Source of the DNA: WRGT01 sp942493035
GTDB taxonomy: Bacteria > Spirochaetota > UBA4802 > UBA5550
Direction of reading: 5' to 3'
NCBI GenBank assembly: GCA_942493035.1
Contig: OW818666.1
Coordinates: 3,162,001 to 3,226,000, forward strand
DNA length: 64,000 bases
A program made the translations under genes and the position numbers. Shown here piece after piece: positions 32,381 to 41,996 of the stretch (positions are counted from its first letter, which is position 1; every line of letters begins with the position of its first letter). The notes below the pieces were generated by a model. That model saw only the letters and a program-made list of their open reading frames with translations. It had not been told where the DNA came from and ran no database searches.

Positions 32381-34960
32381 TTAAATAAAAACCGGCTCAC
32401 CACCTTTTATATCCATCTTGATAACACAGTTTTCTTTAAAATCCCCCGAAAGAATCTTCACAGACAGAGGATTGAGTATATACTTCTGTATTGCACGTTT
32501 AAGAGGCCTTGCACCGAAAGCCGGATCGTAACCCTCTTTAGAGAGAAAATCCAGAGCGCTGCGGGTAATCTCAAGAGAGACTCCCCTCTCCTTCAGTCTG
32601 AGCGCCACATCTGTAAGCTGATTTTTTACTATTCCGGCGATATTCTCTTTAGTCAGCGGATTGAAAACAATTACCTCATCAACCCTGTTTAAAAACTCCG
32701 GCTTGAAGTTCATCTTCAGTTCCTGTTCTATTCCCGCCATTCTATCAGCTTCAGGAATAGACTGGTCAGCTATATATGAGGTTCCGATGTTCGAAGTCAT
32801 TATAATAAGAGTATTTTTCAGATCCACGACACGTCCCTTTGAGTCTGTAAGTCTCCCTTCGTCAAGTATCTGAAGAAAGATATTGAACACATCATGATGA
32901 GCCTTCTCAATCTCATCAAAGAGTATTACAGAGTATGGTTTTCTTCGGACTGCCTCGGTGAGCTGTCCCCCCTCTTCGTAACCTACATAGCCGGGAGGTG
33001 CACCGATAAGCCTTGCCACTGCATGTTTCTCCATGTACTCCGACATATCGATTCGTATTATGGACTTTTCATCGTTGAACATGAACTCTGCTACTGCCTT
33101 TGCAGTTTCAGTTTTCCCCACACCGGTAGGACCGAGGAAAATAAAAGTCCCCACTGGTCGGTTCGGATCCTGTATTCCTGAACGGGATCTTCTTACTGCG
33201 CCGGAGATGGCCTCCACAGCCTTTCTCTGTCCTATGACCCGTTTTTCAAGAAAACTCTCCATATGTATGAGTTTCTCTTTTTCACCTTCAAGCATCTTCG
33301 CAACAGGTATCCCGGTCCATCGGGCTACTACTGCCGCAACCTCCTGGTCAGTAACCTCCTCTTTTAGAAGAGAGTTCTCGCCCTGTATATCCTTAGCCTT
33401 ACTGTTAAGTTCAGCTATCTCTTTTTCAAGTTCGACAATTTTACCATAGCGTATTTCAGCGACTCTGTTAAGATTTCCCTCTCTCTCTGCGCGCTGCTCT
33501 TCGATCCGGTACTGTTCTATCGCTTCTTTTACATTACTGATTTTTTTTATTATCTCTTTCTCTTTCCGCCACTGCGCGACAAGAATAGTTTTACTCTCAT
33601 TAAGCTCCGCGAGTTCATTCTCTATTTTATCAAGACGTTCCTTTGATGCAGCATCTTTTTCTCTCTTAAGAGCCTCGCTCTCGATCATCAGCTGGCGTAT
33701 TCTTCTCTCGATTTCATCAATCTCTGTGGGCATTGAATCTATCTCCATCTTGATGAGAGAAGCAGCTTCATCTATCAGGTCAACAGCCTTGTCCGGCAGA
33801 AAACGGTCGGTTATATATCTGCTGGAGAGTACGGCAGCAGCAACACACGCAGAGTCCGATATACGGACACCATGATGAACCTCGTACTTCTCTTTAAGGC
33901 CGCGAAGTATGGCAATTGTATCTTCAACTGATGGTTCAGTTGCGAATACAGGCTGGAATCTCCGTTCAAGGGCTTTATCTTTTTCAATATATTTCTGGTA
34001 TTCCGCCAGAGTTGTAGCTCCTATTGTACGCATTGCGCCACGCGAAAGTGCGGGCTTGAGCATATTCGAAGCATCCATGGAGCCTTCGGCAGCTCCTGCG
34101 CCGACGAGTGTATGAAGCTCATCTATAAATAGTATAATTTCACCGGCTGATTCCTCTACCTCCTCCACTACACTTTTAAGCCTTTCTTCAAACTCTCCGC
34201 GGTACTTTGCTCCTGCAATAAGCGCACCCATATCAAGAGCTATAAGCCGTTTATTCTTAAGACTCTCCGGAACATCCCCTTCAACTATTCTCTGAGCCAG
34301 TCCTTCCACTATTGCGGTTTTACCCACACCAGGCTCACCGATTAATACAGGATTATTCTTTGTCCTTCGCGACAGTACCTGCATTACACGGCGGATCTCT
34401 TCATCTCTCCCGATAACTGGATCGAGTTTGTTCATCCTTGCTGCATCGGTAAGATCCCGGCTGTATTTTGACAGAGAGTTATACTTGTCCTCTGCGTGTT
34501 CGTCCTCCGCTTTCTTGTTTCCGCGGATATCCATGAGTACACGGAGAATGCTCTCCTTATTGAAACCATGAGAGTTAAGTATGTGCTTGGCCTTAGTGCT
34601 GTCACTGCATGAAAGTGCCAGTATTAAATGTTCGGTACTCAGATACTGGTCCCCGAGTTTTACAGCCTGGTTCCAGCCCTCGTTCATCAGATCCCGTGCT
34701 TTGGTCGAGAGAGATCCCCCGCCGGGGCCTCCGCCTGTCTGCCTGGGCATAGCTGCGATATACTGGTTTATCTCATTTTTAATATCTTTTAAAGGGGCAC
34801 CGAGTTTTTCAGCTATGGCGCTGAAAATTCCGCCATCCTGATCTGCTGCCGCTTTTAGTATATGTTCGGGATGAATTTCTACACTGTTATTTTCAGCAGC
34901 AATATTCTGGGCGCTGTTTACAACGTCCTGCGCTCTGAGAGTTAATCGATCCATTCTCAT
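32381..34960 (-). CDS. clpB: ClpB disaggregase
   Basis: This 859-residue Hsp100 chaperone resolubilises aggregated protein with DnaK. Order: N-domain (1-150); first AAA+ ring with GEPGVGKTAI near 203; coiled-coil middle domain (about 400-520, rich in Glu/Lys/Arg, e.g. EREGNLNRVAEIRYGK) which distinguishes it from ClpA; second AAA+ ring with GPTGVGKTET near 600; C-terminal oligomerisation part ending in the usual NPLS segment. No ClpP loop. Two in-frame ATG codons at the start; the first has GAGGAG upstream. Confidence 0.96.
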   Translation of the reverse strand: MRMDRLTLRAQDVVNSAQNIAAENNSVEIHPEHILKAAADQDGGIFSAIAEKLGAPLKDIKNEINQYIAAMPRQTGGGPGGGSLSTKARDLMNEGWNQAVKLGDQYLSTEHLILALSCSDSTKAKHILNSHGFNKESILRVLMDIRGNKKAEDEHAEDKYNSLSKYSRDLTDAARMNKLDPVIGRDEEIRRVMQVLSRRTKNNPVLIGEPGVGKTAIVEGLAQRIVEGDVPESLKNKRLIALDMGALIAGAKYRGEFEERLKSVVEEVEESAGEIILFIDELHTLVGAGAAEGSMDASNMLKPALSRGAMRTIGATTLAEYQKYIEKDKALERRFQPVFATEPSVEDTIAILRGLKEKYEVHHGVRISDSACVAAAVLSSRYITDRFLPDKAVDLIDEAASLIKMEIDSMPTEIDEIERRIRQLMIESEALKREKDAASKERLDKIENELAELNESKTILVAQWRKEKEIIKKISNVKEAIEQYRIEEQRAEREGNLNRVAEIRYGKIVELEKEIAELNSKAKDIQGENSLLKEEVTDQEVAAVVARWTGIPVAKMLEGEKEKLIHMESFLEKRVIGQRKAVEAISGAVRRSRSGIQDPNRPVGTFIFLGPTGVGKTETAKAVAEFMFNDEKSIIRIDMSEYMEKHAVARLIGAPPGYVGYEEGGQLTEAVRRKPYSVILFDEIEKAHHDVFNIFLQILDEGRLTDSKGRVVDLKNTLIIMTSNIGTSYIADQSIPEADRMAGIEQELKMNFKPEFLNRVDEVIVFNPLTKENIAGIVKNQLTDVALRLKERGVSLEITRSALDFLSKEGYDPAFGARPLKRAIQKYILNPLSVKILSGDFKENCVIKMDIKGGEPVFI

Positions 34961-35088
34961 AAGTATTCTTCTCCTCGTTATATTCGGGGGTTATTTTGAG
35001 GATAAAACGGGTAGTTTGCATCTGCTTAAGATTAGATTTAGTTTTCAGCGATTGTTACAAATTTCTGCAATTTCACAGAGAACCGGAA

Positions 35089-35109
35089 TGTGCCCGGAGA
35101 GCGGGCACA
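35089..35109 (-). terminator. Hairpin after the lipoprotein gene
   Basis: TGTGCCCG-GAGAG-CGGGCACA is a perfect 8-bp stem 18 bp after the stop of the lipoprotein gene on the minus strand. There is no T run, so it may instead be a repeat-family hairpin; the arm TGCCCG resembles the mosaic repeat end module. Confidence 0.45.
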
Positions 35110-35126
35110 GCCGAAACTGGTACATT

Positions 35127-35663
35127 TTATTCCTTCATTCTTTCCTGCACCGCTTTGATAATCTCCTCGTCACTCTGTTTCTTGGAAAGGACAACACGGT
35201 ATACGATATCAAATTTTGTAGGCTCGACAACTTTTTTCGGAAAATTGAAACTCCACCTCATAATATCATCATTAAGAAGAGCGTCAACCTCCTTAAAGTA
35301 AGTCGGTCTCTGCGATCTGATCTTCATAATTCTTCCTGAATCGGGGTAGAGCCAAACACTAATCACTCCGACTCTGGCCTCATCTATCATATCGAGTTTC
35401 TGAATTTCGCTGGAGATATATTTATCTCCGCCTTCGTCTTTAACTCTCTCCATTGTTTTATCATTTTTAAGCTGAATAATTCTGTATTCATCAGATGTAA
35501 GCAAAACCCGGAAAACTTCAGAGACTTTTTTATCCGGATTAAGGAACTTTTCATTATCCTCTTTTATCTGCGCACGGACTGATTCAATAGTTGTGGGCGT
35601 TTTACAGGAGATAATCTGCAGTGAAAAAAGACATGCCATAGTTATATAGAACAGTTTTCTCAT
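35127..35663 (-). CDS. Putative lipoprotein
   Basis: 178 residues with a signal peptide and lipobox ISC (MRKLFYITMACLFSLQIISC). The mature domain is mixed alpha/beta with several charged strands (RVGVISVWLYPDSGRIMKI). It ends in a Lys/Glu-rich helix. No family recognised. It is transcribed toward clpB, 166 bp away, but probably separate. Confidence 0.75.
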   Translation of the reverse strand: MRKLFYITMACLFSLQIISCKTPTTIESVRAQIKEDNEKFLNPDKKVSEVFRVLLTSDEYRIIQLKNDKTMERVKDEGGDKYISSEIQKLDMIDEARVGVISVWLYPDSGRIMKIRSQRPTYFKEVDALLNDDIMRWSFNFPKKVVEPTKFDIVYRVVLSKKQSDEEIIKAVQERMKE

Positions 35664-35900
35664 TTTTCAATCCTTTCATTGAGTAGTTTAATCAGTGTTA
35701 ATTCTTTTATTAACCCCGCTACCGAAAGCGACCGGGATAATAAAGCTTTTTCTATTAAAAAAAAGTTCATGAATTATTACTGTAGTTAATACAATTTATA
35801 ATAAAGCTGTTCTCTTTCAAGGATTTTTTGTATTTACTCATAACCTGATGGTAAAATTTGTCTTAGCCGCACCAGAAACGCGGATGAACAATTATGCCGC

Positions 35901-35926
35901 CGGCTTTAAAAAAAGCCGTATTTTTT
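35901..35926 (+). terminator. Orphan rho-independent terminator
   Basis: CGGCTTT-AAAA-AAAGCCG is followed by TATTTTTT on the plus strand, a textbook terminator. No plus-strand gene precedes it; the nearest upstream gene (35127-35663) is on the minus strand. A TATAAT-like box lies at 35797-35802. A short non-coding transcript of about 110 nt could be made here. Confidence 0.7.
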
Positions 35927-35981
35927 AACTTTATTGCTGCCAGAAAATTATAAAACAATAATTTACGCTATCTAAATAGGA

Positions 35982-36010
35982 TTGACTTTTCACCTGATTT
36001 ACTGTTAGAT
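35982..36010 (+). promoter_or_regulatory. Promoter of the M23 peptidase operon
   Basis: TTGACT (35982-35987), 17 bp spacer, TTAGAT (36005-36010). It lies about 30 bp before the likely ATG at 36040. Confidence 0.5.
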
Positions 36011-36039
36011 TAAATAATTAAAACATATGTGTGGTGATT

Positions 36040-37620
36040 ATGAAAAAATACACTTTATTGATATTTATGGTGATGTTCCCCTTCTGCGCAGCTTTAATTG
36101 CTGCTACTCCGGATGAGATTGCAGAGAGAAGCAAACTCTCCCGTCAGGAGATAATTAAAAAAGATGAGGAGAGACGAGCAAGAATCCTGAAAAAATTCTC
36201 CGATTTTCAGGCAAAAGTAAAGAATTTTGCCCCTGATCTCAAAATAAACATCCCTGTTAACCCTGATAAAGCTGATGATATTGCTGAGCTTGATAACAAT
36301 TCTGAAATTACAAAGCAGAAGCAGTATTATGCCTACACCGCTGACAGCTACAAATTACGGGCTCTCCCTTACGACAGTATAAAAGAGTTCACCGCAACTG
36401 TTTCGAGAGGCGATAAAATACTGGTCCTAATGAAACCGGATCTTAAAAAAGATAAATCATATCCCAGCATAACAAAAGACTGGCTGCTGATTAGAACACC
36501 CGATGGAGTAGAGGGGTATATCCCTCTGAATCTCCTTCTTAACAAAAAACCTGCTGATGTAAAAAAAAGCTCATTCACCCCCGATAACAGGTTTTCACCG
36601 GGAAACAATTACGGATTAATTGACGAATACAGAAGCCAGGGTAATAATGAACTGTTAGTGCTTTCACAGTATATAGGGAGAGATACATCCGTTACTGAAT
36701 CGAAAAACATGAAAGTCAACACATCAGTGCTCAAAGTAAGATCCGAACCATCTCTCGACAGTGAAGCTATATACAGTCTTTATAAAAACGATATTGTTGA
36801 AGTCATTGAGTATTCAGCTCATTCAGATTATTACGGCGGAAATTATTCAAAATGGGCAAAGATCAAAAAAGACGATGTAGAGGGATGGGTATTTGCATAC
36901 TATCTCACTGAAGACCAGGGCGCAGAGGAAGTTAAGAATGACGACCTTGTTTCACACCTGACCACAGGTGCAAGTCTTTACGTAAAGTCCGATATACTCA
37001 GAGTCCGTGACGCACCGGATGATTACAGTACGGTTCTATTCAGTCTGCAGAATAAGGATAAAGTTGAAGTTACCGAAATTGAACCTGATGAAGTTACACT
37101 GGGCGGAAAAAAGTCTAAATGGGTAAGGATTAAGTATCTCGATTATGACGGCTGGGTTTTTGGAGCGTTTTTATCTGTCGACAGCAACGCCTTCGAAGAG
37201 GGTGATGATATAAACAATATATTTCAGATTCCGATTACCGATGATTATTTTATCTCAAGTAAATTCGGGAAGAGAATCCTCAAGGGGAAAGTGAGCAATC
37301 ATACTGGTATAGATTTTGCGGCATCGTGCGGAACAAATGTTGTAGCTGCTGCTGATGGTACTGTTATAGTAATGGTTGAAGATTCCAGAAACTGTTCAAC
37401 ATGCGGTTACGGTAATTATGTTATATTAGAACATAAAAACGGATACAGAACTGTTTACGGGCATCTTACATCTGTATCGGTAAAAAACGGACAGAAACTC
37501 AATTCAGGTGAAAAAGTAGGGACAGTGGGAAACACAGGCCACTCATACGGATGCCACCTCCATTTTGAGATAAGGGCTTACGAAGAGTTTGTTGATCCGA
37601 CGAATTATATGCACCCATAA
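36040..37620 (+). CDS. Secreted M23 metallopeptidase with SH3b domains
   Basis: Start taken at ATG 36040 (MKKYTLLIFMVMFPFCAALIAA signal peptide); a GTG at 36031 would add three residues. The mature protein has one or more bacterial SH3-like domains in tandem (about 90-170, 225-290 and 310-385, each ending in EGWVFAY- or DGWVFGAF-like strands) and a C-terminal LytM/M23 domain. Zinc ligands are visible in NHTGIDF and GCHLHFE. It cleaves peptidoglycan peptide bridges; SH3b domains bind the wall. Length 526 residues. It is first of a three-gene operon with the ankyrin protein and a lipoprotein. Confidence 0.92.
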   Translation: MKKYTLLIFMVMFPFCAALIAATPDEIAERSKLSRQEIIKKDEERRARILKKFSDFQAKVKNFAPDLKINIPVNPDKADDIAELDNNSEITKQKQYYAYTADSYKLRALPYDSIKEFTATVSRGDKILVLMKPDLKKDKSYPSITKDWLLIRTPDGVEGYIPLNLLLNKKPADVKKSSFTPDNRFSPGNNYGLIDEYRSQGNNELLVLSQYIGRDTSVTESKNMKVNTSVLKVRSEPSLDSEAIYSLYKNDIVEVIEYSAHSDYYGGNYSKWAKIKKDDVEGWVFAYYLTEDQGAEEVKNDDLVSHLTTGASLYVKSDILRVRDAPDDYSTVLFSLQNKDKVEVTEIEPDEVTLGGKKSKWVRIKYLDYDGWVFGAFLSVDSNAFEEGDDINNIFQIPITDDYFISSKFGKRILKGKVSNHTGIDFAASCGTNVVAAADGTVIVMVEDSRNCSTCGYGNYVILEHKNGYRTVYGHLTSVSVKNGQKLNSGEKVGTVGNTGHSYGCHLHFEIRAYEEFVDPTNYMHP

Positions 37621-37644
37621 TTTAGTATATACAGGTAAACAATT

Positions 37645-40600
37645 ATGAATAAAAACGGTTTAATATTAGCCGCAGCTTTTTTTTACTCTCTATTTTCAAT
37701 CAGCGCTTCGGCTACAGAAGCAAAGCTTATCAGCGCTGCTAAATCCGGGAACATTAAAATAATTCAGGATTTAATAAGTCAGGGATTCAGTAAAGATACT
37801 GCAGACTCATCGGGGAGATCACTCCTGCTGATTGCTGCATCAGGCGGAAAATATGCCGCCGCAGAGTTTCTTATTGAACAGGGGGCAAGTGTTAAATCCG
37901 GTGACCTCAAGGGGAATACACTGCTCCACTATCTTGCGGCAAGCAGCAGAAAGGAATCAATTGCATTGATGGAGAGAGCTCTCAACAGAGGATCCGACAT
38001 CAACGCGCTTAATTTCAACTCCCCAAGACAGACCCCGGCGGAGATAGCCGTCAGTAAGGGGAATATTGCGGCTCTTGAGCTCCTAATGACCAGAGGTGTA
38101 CGCCCTGACTATTATTTCGGGAATAAACCTATGATCATTTATGCCTATGAAATACGGCAGATCAATGCGATGAAGTTTATCGCCGATAAAGGAGCCAATA
38201 TAGATTCAGAAAATCCCGCGAAGGAGACTCTTATCCATCTTGCAGTATTACGAAACGATATAGCTACGGTAAAATATCTCATTGAAAAAAAGGCAGCAGT
38301 AGACAGAAAGGGAACACAGGGGAAAACAGCTCTCTTTATAGCCGTAGAAAAAGGATATCTTAAAATTGCAGAGCTGCTCCTTCAGAGCGGAGCCAGTGCA
38401 GACGTTTTCGACTTTTCCGGAAAAAACATTATGCATCTTCTTGCATCAGGGAAGAGTAACGGAAAAAATATCACCACGTTCTCAACATATGGAATAAATA
38501 TAAATAAAGCTGACAGCTCAGGGGTGACTCCTCTTATGGCTGCGGTTCAGAACAAAAGATGGGAGAATGTAACACCTCTCATCGATGCCGGTGCCGATTA
38601 TAAGTTTACAGACAATAATGGTAAAACGCTTCTTATCACAGCTATAGAAACAAAAAATTCATTACTTGCCGCTTATCTTATAGAGAAAGGGATAGACTTA
38701 AAAAAACAGGATCAAGCCGGCAAAACAGCTCTTCACGCAGCAGCATCTCTAAAAGGTAAATCCTGGAATAGTATTATTGCGCTTCTAATTACTAAGGGTG
38801 CCGAGGTAAACGGTGCTGATAACTCCGGCATTTCCGCAGCAGGAACCGCAATAGATTCAGGCAACTTTGAAGGATTTAAAGTGCTTCTTGATAACGGACT
38901 TAATATTAATTTCAAAGAGAAAAACAGCGATCCTCTTGTTCTTTATGCTTATAAAAAGAATGTAAAGCCGGCATTTACAGAGCTTATTAAACGCGGAGCA
39001 GATATCACGCTTAAAGACGGTGAAGGTAATTCAATACTTCATCTGGCCGCAGAAAAAGATGATCGTGTATTTTATAATAACCTTATGCAGATCAATCCTG
39101 ACCGCGATCTTAATATTAAAAACAGTTCCGGAAAAACACCTCTGTTTTTATCTATAGAAAAAGGTAAGCTTCTATTCGCAAAGATGCTCCTTGATCAGAA
39201 AGATAAAATAGATCTGAAGACAAAAGATGGCCAGGGGATGTCGCTGATACATTATCTTGCTTCAGCAAAAGGGGGGATAACTCTTCTCTCCACACTGGAG
39301 GTTGACGCACAGCAGGTTTCGGAGCTGGATTCTGCAGGACGAACACCCCTTGCACTAGCAGTGCATGCGAATCTCACTGACAATGCAGCTTTTTTTATTT
39401 CAAAGGGTGCCGATCCGAAGGGGAAAGACTGGCTTGGTTCAGCGCTTGTTATAACTGCATATGAAAAGAGCAAAGCGATGATGAGCCTTCTGCTTCTCAA
39501 TGGTGCAGATCCGGGAGCCGTAAATCCCGACGGGAAAACACTTTTCTATCTCAGTATTGAAAAGAATGATATTGCAACGCTTAAGCAGCTTGTAGAGCAG
39601 AAGGGTGATGTAAACAGAAAATATATGGGTGGACTCTACCCTCTTAATCATGCCATCGATAAAGGGAGAACAGAAATTATTCAGTTTCTCATTCTATCCG
39701 GCGCTGATTTAAATGTTAAGGATGAAGCGGGGAATACTCCTCTTATTACTGCTGTAACAAAATCCGACTACAAAACAGCATCTCTTCTCCTTAAAGGGGG
39801 CGCTTCCGTTAATGTACAGACTACGGATGGTAAAGGTCTACTTCGTATCTCATACGAAAAAAACAGATCGGATATATTCGACATTCTACTTGCGGCAGGA
39901 GCTTCACCCGCAGAAACATTCGACAATGGTAATGCGCCGGTACACATGTCAGCAATGGGCAACAGGCTTGGTTTTATTAACTCTTTAATTAAAAATAAAG
40001 CTGAACTGAATATACTGAATGGTGAAAGCAAAACAGCCATCATGCTCGCATCTGAAAAAGGGTACGGGAATGCTGTAAAAGCGCTGATTGCCGGAGGAGC
40101 TGATGTTAAGATAAAGGATAAGGCCGGTGAATCCGCTTTATTCAAAAGCATCAAAACCGGCGGAGAGGGCGGATACTGGTGTGCCGACTATCTGATCAAA
40201 GGTGGTGCTGATATCAATGACAGGACAGCTTCAGGTACACCCCTGCTTCATGAAGCGGCTGCTCTGGAAAAGTTCAACATAGTAAATCTATTCCTTAAAA
40301 ACGGCGGTGATCCGAATATCCTTAATCAGAAAAACGAAACTCTCATTATGATACTTTCAAGGACACAATACACCGGAGTTAAGGATAAACCGAAATCCGC
40401 ACAGGCTGCAAAACTCATCACCGAACTTACGTCCAAGGGTTCAAATCCCGATATTCCTGATAAATATGGAAGAACACCTCTGGATATTGCCTGCAGAATG
40501 AAAAATATGACTATAGTTGAAGCTCTGATTAAAGGTGGAGCCAATGTGAACGGTGTTGATAACAGCGGCAACTCTGCATTGAAAAAAACTGTAATGGATT

Positions 40601-40890
40601 ACACCGGAGATTATAAAATTTCTGATAAAGAAAAAAAATCCACAACGGATCTTATTGATCTCCTTATTAAAAACGGAGCGGATATTAATTTAAAGGATAA
40701 ATTCGGAAGAACAGCACTTTCTCATATACTCAAAGAAGCTAATGATAAAAATGTTAAAAAAGTTGCGGATATAGTACCTGTACTTCTGGCCCGCGGAGCA
40801 GCTGCTGATATCCGGGACAGTGACGGCAAGACCGCATCTGATTACGCTGCAGAGAGCGGAATAAGCGAAATTAAAGAACTGGTGAGGTAA
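37645..40890 (+). CDS. Giant exported ankyrin-repeat protein
   Basis: 1081 residues: a signal peptide (MNKNGLILAAAFFYSLFSISASA) followed almost to the end by about 30 ankyrin repeats of 31-35 residues. Consensus features recur: G-x-T/S-x-L-x-x-A, a following helix pair and GADxN/KGADP-type turns. No enzymatic domain. Such a solenoid is a protein-binding surface, here probably in the periplasm. It lies 24 bp after the M23 peptidase and 3 bp before a lipoprotein, suggesting that the three act together at the wall. The repeats differ in DNA sequence, so the array is old rather than recently expanded. Confidence 0.93.
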   Translation: MNKNGLILAAAFFYSLFSISASATEAKLISAAKSGNIKIIQDLISQGFSKDTADSSGRSLLLIAASGGKYAAAEFLIEQGASVKSGDLKGNTLLHYLAASSRKESIALMERALNRGSDINALNFNSPRQTPAEIAVSKGNIAALELLMTRGVRPDYYFGNKPMIIYAYEIRQINAMKFIADKGANIDSENPAKETLIHLAVLRNDIATVKYLIEKKAAVDRKGTQGKTALFIAVEKGYLKIAELLLQSGASADVFDFSGKNIMHLLASGKSNGKNITTFSTYGININKADSSGVTPLMAAVQNKRWENVTPLIDAGADYKFTDNNGKTLLITAIETKNSLLAAYLIEKGIDLKKQDQAGKTALHAAASLKGKSWNSIIALLITKGAEVNGADNSGISAAGTAIDSGNFEGFKVLLDNGLNINFKEKNSDPLVLYAYKKNVKPAFTELIKRGADITLKDGEGNSILHLAAEKDDRVFYNNLMQINPDRDLNIKNSSGKTPLFLSIEKGKLLFAKMLLDQKDKIDLKTKDGQGMSLIHYLASAKGGITLLSTLEVDAQQVSELDSAGRTPLALAVHANLTDNAAFFISKGADPKGKDWLGSALVITAYEKSKAMMSLLLLNGADPGAVNPDGKTLFYLSIEKNDIATLKQLVEQKGDVNRKYMGGLYPLNHAIDKGRTEIIQFLILSGADLNVKDEAGNTPLITAVTKSDYKTASLLLKGGASVNVQTTDGKGLLRISYEKNRSDIFDILLAAGASPAETFDNGNAPVHMSAMGNRLGFINSLIKNKAELNILNGESKTAIMLASEKGYGNAVKALIAGGADVKIKDKAGESALFKSIKTGGEGGYWCADYLIKGGADINDRTASGTPLLHEAAALEKFNIVNLFLKNGGDPNILNQKNETLIMILSRTQYTGVKDKPKSAQAAKLITELTSKGSNPDIPDKYGRTPLDIACRMKNMTIVEALIKGGANVNGVDNSGNSALKKTVMDYTGDYKISDKEKKSTTDLIDLLIKNGADINLKDKFGRTALSHILKEANDKNVKKVADIVPVLLARGAAADIRDSDGKTASDYAAESGISEIKELVR

Positions 40891-40893
40891 TCT

Positions 40894-41418
40894 ATGAAAA
40901 ATATTATATCAATTATGCTGACAGCACTGCTGCTGTTAACAGTCATATCATGTAAAGATAAAGCGCCGGAAACTCCCCCTGCCGATACCAAGAGCGGGAA
41001 TACCGAGTCTGCATATGACAAAATTAAAGTATCATTTAATGAACAGAAAAAGGACTTAAGTGAAGATTTTGTAAAAGCATTTGATTCAGCTCAACTTAAA
41101 ACTATTGAAAAATACATTTATCCAGGCGGAGAGATGGAGCCAGCCGAGATATTCTTTTTATCATCGGGAGTTATGGTTCTCAATTCAAAAATGTTTACAG
41201 AGAACATCAGCAGCACTTTCTTTCAGTATGAGTTTATGAACGAAGGTAAACTTTTAAAAATAAAATTTGTAGATTCCAAACTGAACTTCAGCGATTATGC
41301 AGATATGGAGAAGTCTTCAGCTTCAGTTTTTAAAATTGACAAAAATGATAATGCTATTATTTATCAGATTAAAAATGACAGCTTTTTCTTTTTCAACTGG
41401 GGATTTCATAAAGAGTAA
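40894..41418 (+). CDS. Putative lipoprotein of the ankyrin operon
   Basis: 174 residues, signal peptide with lipobox ISC (MKNIISIMLTALLLLTVISC), a short Pro/Thr/Asp linker, then a compact alpha/beta domain with several aromatic residues near the C-terminus (IKNDSFFFFNWGFH). No known family. Its start is 3 bp after the ankyrin gene stop, so translation is coupled. Confidence 0.78.
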   Translation: MKNIISIMLTALLLLTVISCKDKAPETPPADTKSGNTESAYDKIKVSFNEQKKDLSEDFVKAFDSAQLKTIEKYIYPGGEMEPAEIFFLSSGVMVLNSKMFTENISSTFFQYEFMNEGKLLKIKFVDSKLNFSDYADMEKSSASVFKIDKNDNAIIYQIKNDSFFFFNWGFHKE

Positions 41419-41463
41419 CGCCCCTATCCGATTGGGATAATCATTACTTACATCTTTCTGTCT

Positions 41464-41578
41464 AGCCCCCTAAATCCCCCGGAGGGGACTTTAAAGAAGG
41501 TGTTATTATAATAATGGCTTTTAAGAAGCAATTCGAGATTATTATTTTCAAGTCCCCCTCCGGGGGATTTAGGGGGCT
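41464..41578. repeat. 115-bp palindromic repeat (MITE-like)
   Basis: Terminal arms of 28-29 bp: AGCCCCCTAAATCCCCCGGA... at 41464-41491 and its complement, with one extra base, at 41550-41578. The 58-bp AT-rich centre has no gene. Each arm itself contains a CCCC/GGGG hairpin. The flanks share GGGA(TA)ATCATTAC and ACGCCCCTAT elements on both sides, in different order. It lies between the ankyrin operon and a small membrane protein. Could be a non-autonomous transposable element or a large stem-loop. Confidence 0.8.
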
Positions 41579-41637
41579 GTTAAGATGATGGGAATCATTA
41601 CATTTACGCCCCTATATATTAAGACGGAGAAAACACA

Positions 41638-41928
41638 ATGAGTTTCATAATTCTTTTACTTATCATCATTCTGCTTTACGCAACACTTACTAAATACTCA
41701 AGCATATATAAAATAATATTTATGACAGCGGTTATAACTGCTATGACAGCGGTATTTATGATATACGGACTTGGTGTTTTCGATTCAACAGACAGCTGGG
41801 TAATTCTTAATACTGAAATTAATAAAATAACATTTATTTATGCATGCATTGTATGGTTTGCCGCGGATATTATTGTTATATACAAGATGATTAAAAACTA
41901 CAGGTACTATATAAAAGTAAACTCGTAG
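41638..41928 (+). CDS. Small membrane protein, three helices
   Basis: 96 residues with predicted transmembrane stretches at about 2-17, 25-46 and 62-80 and a basic C-terminus (KMIKNYRYYIKVNS). No family recognised. GACGGAG precedes the ATG. It may be a remnant or a small accessory protein; nothing in the neighbourhood tells. Confidence 0.6.
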   Translation: MSFIILLLIIILLYATLTKYSSIYKIIFMTAVITAMTAVFMIYGLGVFDSTDSWVILNTEINKITFIYACIVWFAADIIVIYKMIKNYRYYIKVNS

Positions 41929-41996
41929 AAGAGCAGCCCTTTGAATGGCTACCTTAAGGATACTATCATCTGTTACTCATATGTAAAAATTAAAAT

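Noticed and set aside
41417..41620. Relation of the 41464-41578 palindrome to the IS4 ends
   Set aside because: The flanking AATCATTAC resembles the IS4 terminal repeat, but the match is about 9-10 bases and in direct rather than inverted orientation on the two sides.
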